Of a stretch of DNA of 64,000 bases, positions 19,982 to 30,082 are shown piece after piece; position 1 is the stretch's first letter, and each line of letters starts with the position of its first letter. Below the pieces are notes generated by a model. It saw only the letters and a list, made by a program, of their open reading frames with translations. It was not told the DNA's origin and did not search any database. Source of the stretch: Phymatolithon calcareum. Its lineage: Eukaryota > Rhodophyta > Florideophyceae > Hapalidiales. The position numbers and the translations under genes are program-made. The stretch lies in the NCBI GenBank assembly GCA_977006965.1, contig OZ345373.1:1984001-2048000 (forward strand), written 5' to 3'.

Positions 19982-21913
19982 TCATACCGCCCTGGACGGT
20001 CCATCAGCGGGGTTAGACTCGCTTCTGATATATATGCACTTTATATGTAAGTCTCCGGCCAACGTAAGAGCTGCCACTTGTCTGCAAATATGATAGAGTC
20101 CAAGACTCGATCTTCCTTTCTCTAGCGCCCCAATGAGCGCTTGATTGTCCACTCCAATGACCAACCTTTTTCCAAAGTTCATTTTGTTGCGTAAAAACCA
20201 CTTAAGACCCAGTATGAGTGCTTTTCCTTCGAGAATGTTGATATGTGCGCTATTGCGCCATCGATGCCTGATCGCAACTTTCCATGTTTTTCGACTCTGC
20301 CACTCACCTATTGGCTCACCATGCAGTAGTGATAGGTACTCGTCCTCGGTTGCATCAGTATAAACAACCCCTGCTCCAAAATTGCTTGCGTCAATGCAGA
20401 GGATTTTCTCGGAGAATTTGCGTTTGATGTTGCCGTATATGAGAGGTGAGAGATTTGAAAGAGTCCATAATTCGCATCGGGCGCCATACCTTGGGATTGG
20501 GCAGTAGGTATCGGCATGTAGCATTTCATAACATTCTTTTAGGATCGACAACATTGGCCGACGTAGGAGGAGGAACCACACCCATTTTCCTAAAAGTGTA
20601 GACAGGTTATCATGTGACCATAGTTTAGCCCTCACCATTCGGTGAGTATCGGAGAGGACTTCACCCATCTTAATTGTTCTCGGTAAAAGGGTACCATTCT
20701 TTTTGACTTCAATACCAAGAATGTCCGTTGAGTCTTTTGGTGGCAGCTCCACCTTTCCATCCCCCGGCGGGAATCCAATATCCTCACATTTGTCGCGGGC
20801 GGCAACCACATGTTCCCTAACTTCAGTTAAGTCAGTTCCCATGCAGAAAAAATCGTCGATATAGGCACCGTCTCGCGCTTCATTGAGGATGAGGTGGCTG
20901 GATGGTCGGATGGTGTCGTCGGGGTTTAGACAAGGGATTTGACTTAAGGCGTTTTCATGGATTGATTGCCCCAAAAATACCGAATGAGACCAACCCATGG
21001 GTAGCACACATACCATGGGCCAGTATTTGACTCCTTCAATTGTCACAGCAGGGAGTCCGAAAAACGTCCATATCCATTTCGGCATTTTAATACGGTGGTA
21101 AAAGTTGTCCATGTCGGTCTTGCCGCAGTGTAGGTCCTCGTCGGATCCGAGGTAGAGGTCAACGAAGTCCCCGGGGTTTGGTAGAACAACCTCAGGAGAA
21201 GGGGTGAAGAATAAATTTGCCTTCCGAGCATCAATGATTAAGCGCTGTTTGTCCTTTTTCGGTACAGCAAATATGCCATTAAGGACAGTCGGTTTGGTAG
21301 TGCTTAGGAAGACAATTCCTTTTTCTCGTAGTTTGAGGATGACCTGGTAGTACTCACGGGGGTCAACTCCAACATAGCCTCGGATTGATTTTAACGCATC
21401 ATTGGTTGGTTTCGGGTCTTTTAAAACATTGTCAGGTGTAGCATATTTCATAGCAAGTTCCGGCGGCAAGGCGTCAAGCAGCTCGACGCTTCCTGCCACT
21501 CCGTCAGAAGGCAACGATAATTTTGAGGCCTCCATCCAAGTTTTCGGTTGACAACGCTCGGCTAAATAGGTAGAGCTTTCTGGTGGTACTCTCGTTGTCA
21601 CCCATTGGTCCGCACGTGACAATAGTTGCCGGCGGAACGCCTGGTCGCATGAATCACTCACTGAAGAACATATTTCCGATTGACTGGCCGTGAGTTGTTT
21701 GTCGTTGAAAATTAGGGGTACATCCATGCTGGCGACCTGCCCCCTGGAGAGGGCATTGAGGCAGGTTAGTACGTGCGCGTTGGCCGTCAGTATGGCATTT
21801 TCCTTACGTAATCGCGACCAATGGCGAGGCCCTTTTCCACTCGTCCTGCCATTAATTCCCCTGATCGGTAGGGGGAATAACTCACGTCGGTCATCGGTAA
21901 CAAATCTTTTCAT
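19982..21913 (-). CDS. Reverse transcriptase/RNase H ORF of the split-repeat element (643 aa)
   Basis: The frame opens with ATG at 21,913, 11 bases after the stop of the gag-like ORF, and is intact. RT motifs run in order: LIIDARKANLFF (~225-236), TDMDNFYHRI (~266-275), VLPMGWSHSV (~303-312) and the catalytic YIDDFF (351-356). The RNase H part follows with CIDASN (D508), NILEGKAL (E562), GVDNQALIGAL (D589) and ends SNPADGPSRAV, resembling the (A)D..SR terminus of DIRS-type polyproteins. There is no protease and no DDE integrase. The enzyme should copy the element's RNA and degrade the template strand. An 80-codon frame overlapping its end (20,004-19,762) shows no recombinase motif. Which RT clade it joins is best settled by a tree. 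Confidence 0.85.
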   Translation of the reverse strand: MKRFVTDDRRELFPLPIRGINGRTSGKGPRHWSRLRKENAILTANAHVLTCLNALSRGQVASMDVPLIFNDKQLTASQSEICSSVSDSCDQAFRRQLLSRADQWVTTRVPPESSTYLAERCQPKTWMEASKLSLPSDGVAGSVELLDALPPELAMKYATPDNVLKDPKPTNDALKSIRGYVGVDPREYYQVILKLREKGIVFLSTTKPTVLNGIFAVPKKDKQRLIIDARKANLFFTPSPEVVLPNPGDFVDLYLGSDEDLHCGKTDMDNFYHRIKMPKWIWTFFGLPAVTIEGVKYWPMVCVLPMGWSHSVFLGQSIHENALSQIPCLNPDDTIRPSSHLILNEARDGAYIDDFFCMGTDLTEVREHVVAARDKCEDIGFPPGDGKVELPPKDSTDILGIEVKKNGTLLPRTIKMGEVLSDTHRMVRAKLWSHDNLSTLLGKWVWFLLLRRPMLSILKECYEMLHADTYCPIPRYGARCELWTLSNLSPLIYGNIKRKFSEKILCIDASNFGAGVVYTDATEDEYLSLLHGEPIGEWQSRKTWKVAIRHRWRNSAHINILEGKALILGLKWFLRNKMNFGKRLVIGVDNQALIGALEKGRSSLGLYHICRQVAALTLAGDLHIKCIYIRSESNPADGPSRAV

Positions 21914-21923
21914 TTTTGTTCTA

Positions 21924-22640
21924 CTAATTTTTGCGAGCCCCAGAAGCCCCCTTTTTCTTTGTGTCGGGATTCTTTCCTAGGGGCTTCATGAGCTCACGTT
22001 CGAGTCGCGCTGCACGGCGGGCGGCACGTAATTTCCTCGTTTTCTCGATAAAGGTCCATCGGCCACGTGGTGCATTGCGGCCGGTTATCATGTTAGTAAG
22101 GACCTTGATCTGTTGCGCAAGATCGGCTACGTTGGGTGTCGCTTCGCTGCTGTCGCTATCGCTTTCCGCTAGTTGAACTCTCTTTGGTTGACCTCTTTTA
22201 GAGTTCTTTCTCTTCTTGTGTCCTCGCGACGGGCCCGGGTTGGATGGGCCCGCCCTAGTTTTGGGTTTGTTGCGCGTTCGGGTTTTGCGAGAGGGCCCGG
22301 CGTTGAATGGCCCTCCTCTAGAATTCGTTGGATTGTTAGCATCATCGTTACGCGCATCGTTTAGGTCCGTGTCATCGTATCCACTTCCACTACTCACCGG
22401 TGCCAGTAAATTACCGGCGACCACGTTAGTAATTACCTCGCATAAATCGTTAGTATCGCATCGCAGTGGCACAGTGCGCAAAGCACCCAGTTTCGAATTC
22501 AAAAACTCAATCATCCCGGTCTGGAACTCACGTCCTCGGTTTTCATAAGTCTTCAAACTCTTACTTACCACATCTTTTAACTTCGATATATAGTCTCCAT
22601 CTTTTCCCATCCCCGCGAAGAGTTCAATAAACTCTCCCAA
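21924..22640 (-). CDS. Gag-like ORF of the split-repeat element
   Basis: The open frame begins with a TTG-started stretch at 22,640; the first ATG is at 22,610, so the true start may be there or in an upstream exon. The protein (about 228-238 aa) has an N-terminal part likely to form helices (YISKLKDVVSKSLKTYENRG), a polar linker, and a very basic segment (KTRTRNKPKTRAG, GHKKRKNSKRG). A short acidic run (SDSDSS) follows, then a basic C-terminus (KLRAARRAARLERELMKPL). No zinc knuckle is seen, as is common for DIRS gag proteins. Its position directly before the RT frame supports a nucleic-acid-binding structural role. Confidence 0.6.
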   Translation of the reverse strand: MGEFIELFAGMGKDGDYISKLKDVVSKSLKTYENRGREFQTGMIEFLNSKLGALRTVPLRCDTNDLCEVITNVVAGNLLAPVSSGSGYDDTDLNDARNDDANNPTNSRGGPFNAGPSRKTRTRNKPKTRAGPSNPGPSRGHKKRKNSKRGQPKRVQLAESDSDSSEATPNVADLAQQIKVLTNMITGRNAPRGRWTFIEKTRKLRAARRAARLERELMKPLGKNPDTKKKGASGARKN

Positions 22641-23528
22641 TAGCAGCCTGTTGCTGCTTTGATTGCTTTTGTTAGCAGGTGATATTTTCGAAGAGGCGCC
22701 TCACCCACGGCATCCCCTCCTAGTCCCATTCCCTAAGGGACGAGGGCGAGTGTTGTGAACTAACACAGGTGACACTCACAGTCTAAATAGACAACACCGT
22801 CAACAGGTAGCAGGTTCAATAACCCATATGCCCACCCATCCTCGTAAACGTCGGCGTCCTCGTTAGAGTTCGATTCGAACGTTCCTTGCCAGTGCGATAC
22901 AGGCCAGTCGACTTCACTAGTTATTACCAGATCCACCTCGCACGTCACCATGTCCAACCTCGAGAGAAGGAGTTCCAACACCACTTCCATTGACGAACCA
23001 GAACTGATAGCACAGTTAAGATGAGAACTCAAACACTCCACAAATTTATGATCATTTAAAAAGCTGCGCCGTTATGCGTAGAAGAAAACTTAAAGGCCTC
23101 CCCGAGGCCAGGTGTCGCTACTAGGGCATGTTGCCAGGACACCGCGCTTTACAACTTTGACTAAACGATTCCGATAGGGGTTTACGACTTATGCGAAAAA
23201 TACCAACGTTATGTGTACATCTCCATCTCCGTACATGTTCATTGCTCATTGTCTCCGAGAAATTATGTATCGGTCGGGTGCCACCCCGTCCGTCATGAGT
23301 CTTCATCTGGTGAAATTGTGCAGCTCTTAGACACCCGAAGGTGCACAGGGGTCGCGACGTGAACGCGGCTACACACGAGACCGGGTCAGTAAACCCTCTT
23401 TACTAACTCCTGGCCAGAGATCCATACGTGCACTTCATACTCCTTAGAGACTCACGCCTCCAGGTAAGTCAGAATCCATTGTGAGTCTTTCCCCCCACCC
23501 TGACTTATCCGCACACGAAGTGTGATTC
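22641..23528 (-). other. 5' region of the split-repeat element
   Basis: Leader between the A1 repeat and the gag-like ORF. It has one 93-codon minus-strand frame (22,760-23,041), acidic and cysteine-containing (YLDCECHLC at its end), with no recognised family. It may be the N-terminal part of the gag-like protein in another frame or exon. Confidence 0.4.
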
Positions 23529-23632
23529 ACGCACAAAAACTCCCCCCCAAGACTTGGCGGCAATATCCAAATCATTCCACGCCCAAGTCCGAAAATACCG
23601 TTCTGCTATGCAAGCTCGCAGAACTCTATATT
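23529..23632 (-). repeat. A1 split repeat (5' end of the element)
   Basis: A 104-bp repeat matching 19,432-19,535. It forms the outer 5' end of the retroelement and ends, on the plus strand, with TATT before flanking DNA. Confidence 0.85.
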
Positions 23633-23639
23633 GGTACCC

Positions 23640-26430
23640 TTCCAAATTGTGTCACACCTGCAATTGACAAACCGCTTCAAACCCCTGCCATGGCCCTATG
23701 CCAATTGAAAAGTTGTCCCAAGCGCCGGCAGATGCGTTGTTAATTTATAGATAAAAATCTCCTCTGCTTCTTCTTCTTCTCTCATCCTATTTGTTCTTGC
23801 AGATTAGATTAGGGAAGCGGAAGTCCAGGGTTAGACTAGATCGAACTCTGGATGGAGCTCCCCAAATGCGCTGGATCAGGCCCAGCAGAATAATAAGATT
23901 CGATTCCCTCAATTTTTTCCTTTCAAGTTTATTTAAAAGCCCTACAGACTTCCGAAGATATGGGCAAGGCTTCCTCTGATGCTACCTACCTTTGTGTAGC
24001 TCACGAAACGTCCACCAGTATGGCGGACGGGAAAACTCAGAACTCAAAGTAGTCCTATCTCAGCCCTCTACGGGATTGTTGGTGCTTGGACTCGACCACT
24101 TTTTGCCTTGCATTCTGCGGATTAACACAGGCCTTCTTCGTTCTCCATGCGTTCTATGAGTGTCTTGCTAAATAGTAAGAGCTCATCTAGCGCCTTCGAT
24201 TCCCTCGAATGCTCAACCCACTGACCGTATCATTACCGACACAGCTTAAATGCGTTCACTAAACGTCTGAAGTTTAGCAACTGTTTAGTTGATTATTTGA
24301 AAGCCCTCATTAACACTCCTAAGACTGTACGGTAGCAGCTTTTCATAACCTGTTCATTCTATTATATCGCCTGGTCCCTAATACAGGGACTCGTCTTTTG
24401 CCATATTGTCAGTTATGGTGACGCTGTAGAGTAGTATGGAGTCTAATGCCTTTTCCGTTCTTAGCATACAGGTATAAGTTGTTCTATTCAGTGGATATCA
24501 CTGATGCATACAGTTCTCATTTGTTAAAGCACATATGCATCGAAGACTCCCACTAGATTCCTATTAAATCTCCTGGGGGCCTTTGATCACGACGTCTGTC
24601 GGGTTCGAACCGTTCTCGTTCCGTAGATCTCTGCTGTAGACGGCCCGAGCGGAAACTGTCCTCGAAGCACCTGAACTGTTTCTTCCTTTCTTCTGCCGAT
24701 TGTCTATAACGTTTTTCGACTTCCCACATAAAAGAAGGTGGAGGTTTTCTGGTTCTGTATCGGCTGCTCGGATCGCGCACGACAAACTTCGCCTGCTCGT
24801 CACTTCTTTCTTTCCTTTAATTGTAGGTTTTTTGAAGTTGTCCTAGAACAACTCTACGTCCTTACGGCTACAGTAGACTTTAACAGATACGAGTGATGCT
24901 TGACGACACAACAGCTCCAAATTTGCACAAAGTGCTCGTCGATAACGCAGATATTGAATTTATTTTGTTCTCACTCCGTTCTACGGGTACAGTAGGCTTA
25001 CAAGCCAGTTCGGTGAAGTCGCCCACATCGCGCTCTATTTTTCCTTTTGCCGCGTGCGTTCGTAACAAGGGTGACGGCCAAGCCAAGGTCTCCTCCTAAA
25101 GATGACCACGCTGCCTGCCGGCACTATTGCTTGGCAGAGAATGTAGGGGGCCTCCCCGTCCCAAAAGAAATGAACTCCCACCCTTCTTCCGTCCTAAGAA
25201 AGCGAAGTATAATCTCCTGTGTACTCACTGGCTATTGCATGGCTTCCCATACGCTCTTCTAGAGTAGAAGAGATCAGAATTCCGCACACTCAATCACGGG
25301 CTAAAAGAAATGTCAATACTCATGTCTAAACATTCCCTCTCAGAGCAAGAAAGCACCAGGTTGTAAAGCGCGGTCGACGCAATACAGGAGATATGCCCAA
25401 GAACTAGAAGTAGAATTGCAGGCAATGCGACATAGCGCTATGATAAGCCTCTCATATGCAAACAGACAACGAGAGCTTCAAGTAAACTCACATCTATACA
25501 TCCATCCAAAGATGACTCAGACATTGATCGTCTCCAAGTTCTTTCCCGTCTTTTCGCTTTGTTGTTGGTCATTCAGCTTGTCTAGAACGCCAGCACCGCA
25601 ATTGATGAGTTCTCAAAGACCTGCAGAGCAAAGGCTCGCGCTCGTGTCAGATGAACAGGACTGCTGGAGCTCCAACAAAGCTGTGGAGTGTTCTCCGTGG
25701 ACAGCCGCTCATCAACTACTTTTCCGACAGAATCACACCCATCTTGCCTATCTCCGCGTGCAGCTTTCAACCCTTGTCGAGCTGATTCAGTAATTGCCGG
25801 AAAAACGGTTATGAACAATTCAGTACAAAAGAAGAGTTTATTACTTTTCGCGGGCTAAGCGTTGTAGAACCTCTCGAAGGTCAAGGTAAAGTTTACCGCT
25901 TTATATTTTTTCTCATATCTCAAGGTTCTAGTCTACACGACCCTCGCATTCGACAACGGGGCATTCGAGATAAATCTGAAAGCCCTTCCCGATAATATCC
26001 TGCCTCCCAGCGATATTCGCTTCAGTCGATTCGTCAATCTTGAAAAAGCTCAAGTACAGATACGCATACTACTTGTAAGCAACCATATTCTCCACCTTGC
26101 AAACAACTACAGACCCATCGATGCAGTTGTTCTCGTAAATCGCGAAATAGCCGCCGATGTTAGTAGTCCTTCTATGGTGCACCGCGAAGCACTTCGAAGT
26201 GACGACGGGCCTCTAATCTTGTTAGGCGTCGCTACATGTGCTGCAGGCACATGTTTTCTTCACCGCACTTACGCAATCTCCATGGAGGAACCTCAGCATT
26301 ATTTTCTGTTTCTCCACAGGGTGCAAACATCCACTACAATTTCTGCTACCACCGACGTTTGCTGAAACGGGAACCCTGACGAGGGCAGAGTCAAATTGAG
26401 CCACCGTAAAGGGAGGGAGATCAGCAAGGT
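23640..26430. other. Long gene-free stretch
   Basis: No gene could be supported in 2.8 kb. Minus-strand frames at 24,553-24,803 are rich in Arg/Ser/Glu and could be a decayed retroelement gag, but there is no motif. The remainder shows no RNA gene or clear repeat. Confidence 0.3.
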
Positions 26431-26431
26431 T

Positions 26432-26759
26432 CGTCCTAATTTAATTTTTCGCTATTGCTTCCTGTGGAGCAATGGGGAAATCAATAGCAATAGAATTTCT
26501 TGCAAGCACTAGAAATTGCAATTGAGGTACTGCAGCCAATACCAATTGCAATTAATATTCTATGAGCTGTGTGAGGCACAACACAGTTTAACCACTTTAA
26601 TATAAAGGCCACTGTCAGCTAGAAGTAAACGGCAAAGCTCCAATTTGCATTTCAATTGGAATCTATGCTCCAATTATCGTTGCAATAGCTAAATCTCCAT
26701 GCAGCAAATAGAATATTGCAAGTCATTGCAATTAATTGCAATACAATTGAATTGGGACG
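26432..26759. mobile_element. MITE-like foldback element (328 bp)
   Basis: AT-rich segment with terminal inverted repeats CGTCCYAATTYAATT at both ends. The interior has many GCAATT/AATTGC motifs that can pair with each other. No coding capacity. I cannot identify a convincing target duplication. Confidence 0.5.
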
Positions 26760-26929
26760 ATGCATTGAGATCAGTTTTGAAAGACACAGCAAGACTTTTG
26801 GGGAAATTCTCTTGGTGCTTGTCCTGACAGGCTCTTCTGCTTGAATCCAACTCCTGAGAGTGAAGACAAAAAGGGACGCAGTTTATTCCGTAGAGGAACA
26901 TTAGTTTTTATGTAGTTGCATTCGTAATT

Positions 26930-27512
26930 ACGTGGATTTATTGAGAAGGTACCATGTGTCCTAACGTGAGGGAAGTCGGCACCTTTCCTAGCATTCTACT
27001 ACTTTCGAAATTTCGGTTCCTTAATCAGAATTACCTAGTATCGCGTCGATGGCTCGGGCCACGTTGGTCTCCTCTGTGGGTGTCCATGATGGCTTCCTCA
27101 GGATGCTCTTCAGTATTCTAACTGCCCATGCTCCTTGACTGCCCATTTCTTCTAGTATCTTCGGCGGATTTCTTGGAAACTGACCTACAAACCATCTTGC
27201 GCAGAGAATTCTGTGCCTGCTTTCTTTCATCCTCACTGCTTGGTGCGGTAGACCATTCTTGGCAAATGTAATTTTCCTTACACGGCGTTCTTCTTGTTCT
27301 TCCCAGGCTAGTCGGAGGGCACTCCTGTCTTGGATATCGGTTGGTGTGCTCGATTTTCGCATGCGGTCCAGCGTCTCGAGTTCCAGCTCTGCCCCCGCGT
27401 CGCGTGTCTCCTCCACAACCTTCCTAAGTCTTCGCGTTAACTTCGAGAGCAGGTGCTGTCGGCGGAACTCCCATGGTTCTATTTGGCAGAGCTTCAATGT
27501 AATTGCATTCAA
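26930..27512 (-). mobile_element. LINE C-terminal fragment
   Basis: The 163-codon frame (27,512-27,021) encodes RRLRKVVEETRDAGAELELE, then KITFAKNGLPHQAVRM, SRHRILCARWFVGQFPRNPP and a C-terminus ending AIDAILGNSD. These blocks match the fragments at 5.2 kb and 9.7 kb. Its 3' flank (26,930-27,000, with GTGTCC, GTCGGCACCTTTC) matches the flank of the copy at 32.5 kb. The RT core is absent. Confidence 0.65.
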
Positions 27513-27656
27513 GGCCTGAAGTTGGGCTGGCTCCCCAGCGTTGTAATTCGCGTCACGAACTCATATGTAAGGGTCCAGCGAAGCAAGGAAGAAACAGAGG
27601 GAAGGGACCCGTAAAATTAGCTCAAGGAGCATGACACAACACAGAGCACCATTTAT

Positions 27657-28447
27657 TCACTCTTCAGTGCCCTTGAACGTCTTCAACACATATTTATCAA
27701 GCTCAGACTTACCAGTTCCGTCGACAACATAGCCATGTCCCGTTAGCAAGAACTGATAGTTCAGCTCAGTCAGCTGTAGCATGTCCTTCCCGAGCTTCTC
27801 TGCACCTCCTTCTCCTAATAGCCCAAGGACCGTTTTCATCCATATTGGACCGACAATCACCTTACCCTTGAAGCCCATAAATGGCATGATCATTCTCGTG
27901 AACAAATTTCCGCGCGCGGTTTCGTGGCATTGGATGCTGTCACAAGTGACTAGCACCTTGTCATCTATAACAAAGCGCACTCAAGCAAGGTATTCGGCAG
28001 GCACCCGAATCGCACGACGCGAAGCCCAGGAACCGGCGGCAGCTCACCGGAATAAAGGTCGAAGTCCGGTTCGCCCTCGAACGGCGGCTCTGTAGACCCA
28101 GTAAATGAATTGAACTGTTTGCCGGCGATGCCATACGTCTTGGCACCATGTACGTTCTTGTAGTAGTTTATATCGCGCTCATGCAATCCGATACGAACGA
28201 CGGAATGGATGCGTCCGAGCTTGAGCAGCTCCGCCTCGGTATCGCTATCAAGACGAATAGGATTCACGAGCACGAGCTCGTTCTCCGGCATTCCCGGGGT
28301 AGTGGAGAGGATGGTCACACCACGCGGAAAGGATAGAAGATTAAGTGGTGGCATGGTGATGATCCCCTCCACATAATGCACCCCGTCGCAGACGGCCATG
28401 ATCGGCTGGTTGCCCAGAGCGGGTGGCAAATCGTTCGCTGTGGCCAT
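27657..28447 (-). pseudogene. Metallo-beta-lactamase-like (DUF4336-type) gene with a frameshift
   Basis: The ATG at 28,447 starts a frame with VHYVEGIITMPPLNLLSFPRG, LVLVNPIRLDSDTEAELLKLG, VVRIGLHERDINYY and GAKTYGIAG. This is the pattern of MBL-fold proteins of the DUF4336 kind, in which a usual zinc-ligand motif is degenerate. That frame stops at 27,965. The expected continuation, VIDDKVLVTCDSIQCHETAR through LLTGHGYVVDGTG and the stop at 27,657, is read in another frame that opens at 27,980. The two frames abut at one point where no intron fits, so a one-base change separates them. It may be a recent pseudogene or an assembly error. Most likely a cytosolic enzyme-like protein of unknown substrate. 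Confidence 0.6.
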
Positions 28448-28664
28448 GTCGTCGGTGTGGAGGAGGATGACGTTCGCTGGGCCGGCGACTCACCAGAGGG
28501 GATTGTTCAACGCTGAAGCACGAAAGTTTAGGATCAAATATCACCGGTGATCCATGTAGAAATGAGTTTCTCTTCTGTGCGTGTGGGAAAGAACCTCATT
28601 TCACAAAATACAATTAGCCAACCCGCATGCGTGTCGTGGCTCTTCTATCCACTACTGTACTGTA

Positions 28665-29052
28665 AGAGGGGCCTTCTTGAGAATTCATCCAAATCGCGGC
28701 ATAGACTTATTCAAAAAAGTCCTCATTACCAGTCATTATTTCGTGGACTGGTTACAAGGACGCGGCATAGGTTTTCAGTGGCTGAGTGTTGATTTGCAAA
28801 CTTTCGCTTCAGATGTTTTCGCACACTTTTGAGCAAAAACTTGAAACATCACGAAAAGTTTGGTTGAAAAGCAATTCCACTTCCGAAAACTAAAAATCGT
28901 TATGAGAAAAAATGTCCCATAGATAAGCACATCAGCCACGCCAAACCTATGCCGCGTCCTCACTACCAGTGAAAATATTTCGGATTGGATTTGAGGACTT
29001 TTCCAGACTGGTAGTGCGGACGCAAAAATCGAATTCTCAAGAAGGTCCCTCT
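28665..29052. mobile_element. MITE with imperfect long inverted repeats (388 bp)
   Basis: The outer 22 bp are inverted repeats (GGCCTTCTTGAGAATTC inside) with one mismatch. More distant homology continues inward (AAAAGTCCTCA, ACCAGT, GGACGCGGCATAGG). GTA flanks both ends. The left interior is homologous to 41,108-41,370. It is non-coding. Confidence 0.65.
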
Positions 29053-29057
29053 GTAAT

Positions 29058-29523
29058 TAGAGATGAACATCACCTCTCGACTCCTACGCCTTTGAGGCGC
29101 CTATTTCGAAAGAGGTCGACTCGCGAGTCGTCCCCAAAAAGAGGGGCCTCGCGAGTCGTCCTTACAGCACTGCGTAAGCCAACCGGCAATGTAATTTAGG
29201 TCCTAATTATGCGCGCTATTTTCTGTAAGCCAAGAGTAAAGCTAACAATGATCTTCGAAGAAGATGTCACCAACGATGTATGATAGGTTCGGATTTGATT
29301 TAATCGTAATTAACAAATTTTGTTCGACTGAAATAGGCAGTGGATATGATACAGATGGAATTAGAAGACCTTACAGTTTCTCAAAAGCGATCGCTTTTGA
29401 AAAAAGTCGACTTTTTTTACCAGAAGTTGAGAATCGACGAGAGGCGCCTATTACTCGCGAGGCGCCACGTTGCGAGTCGAAGCGCCTCCGACTTGTAGGG
29501 TTTGGGAGAGTTGTTCATCCCTA
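29058..29523. mobile_element. hAT-like MITE with TAGRGATGAAC ends (466 bp)
   Basis: The element starts TAGAGATGAACA and ends with the inverse of TAGGGATGAACA, matching the YARNG rule of hAT termini. Subterminal CTCGCGAGTCG motifs and GGCGCC palindromes recur near both ends. No clear 8-bp duplication remains. It abuts the preceding MITE within a few bases. Confidence 0.6.
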
Positions 29524-29610
29524 AGAGCAAGTCTCCCGCGTGGTCAAATCGTAAAAACACTTGGAAGCAGCTCTTGTGGCATCTCTATCGGTCGACAAAA
29601 TGCCAAACAA

Positions 29611-29677
29611 ATTGCCAAATGGCTAAACAAAATTCTATTTTCTCGCAGAATAGCATTTTGTTTAGCCATTTGGCAAT
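29611..29677. repeat. 29-bp near-perfect hairpin
   Basis: Arms 29,611-29,639 and 29,649-29,677 are inverse complements with a single mismatch around a 9-base loop. The stem includes GCCAAATGGCTAAACAAAA. The geometry suits a small-RNA precursor or a very short foldback element. No gene overlaps it. Confidence 0.75.
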
Positions 29678-30082
29678 TGACTACGTATGGCACGGGACAG
29701 TTGTGTCCACACCCGAGGCCCGATGACAGACGTAAAAAAACGGGGCAGAATGATTAGAGTTCCCAGTGGTGCTACATATCACGGCCAGAACGGAATCTCA
29801 AAACAATCGGCGTCATGCCGTAATGCAGGGAATTCGACCGGCTCCAATTTTATAGAAGATTTATGTTTTAATTCCTTGTTTTTCTTTCACTATTTTGAGA
29901 CAGTTTCACCTATAGGTTTTGGACCGATAGAGTTGCACTGCACTCAATCTATTTTGGGCGACAAAAATTTGGCATTTTGAACAGATCTATAGGTTCACCG
30001 GTAGACTTGCTCTAATGTGGATTGCGCTGAATGTGCTCTTTCGTATTTCAATTTCCAATAACTTATTATTTACAGTAGGAAA

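Larger units (their letters stand above)
19101..23632 (-). mobile_element. DIRS/Ngaro-like retroelement with split direct repeats
   Basis: The element is read on the minus strand. Its 104-bp A repeat occurs at 23,529-23,632 (5' end, A1) and 19,432-19,535 (A2). Its 218-bp B repeat occurs at 19,532-19,749 (B1) and 19,101-19,318 (B2, 3' end). The order A1-ORFs-B1-A2-B2 is the split-direct-repeat layout known from Ngaro/PAT-type DIRS elements. B1 and A2 overlap by TATT. The same TATT also marks both outer ends, so the internal B1-A2 junction equals the junction expected if the element were closed into a circle. A 113-bp segment separates A2 from B2. A gag-like ORF (ending 21,924) and an RT/RNase H ORF (21,913-19,982) are present. 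Only ~230 bp remain between the RT stop and B1, too little for the tyrosine recombinase such elements normally carry. Confidence 0.75.
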
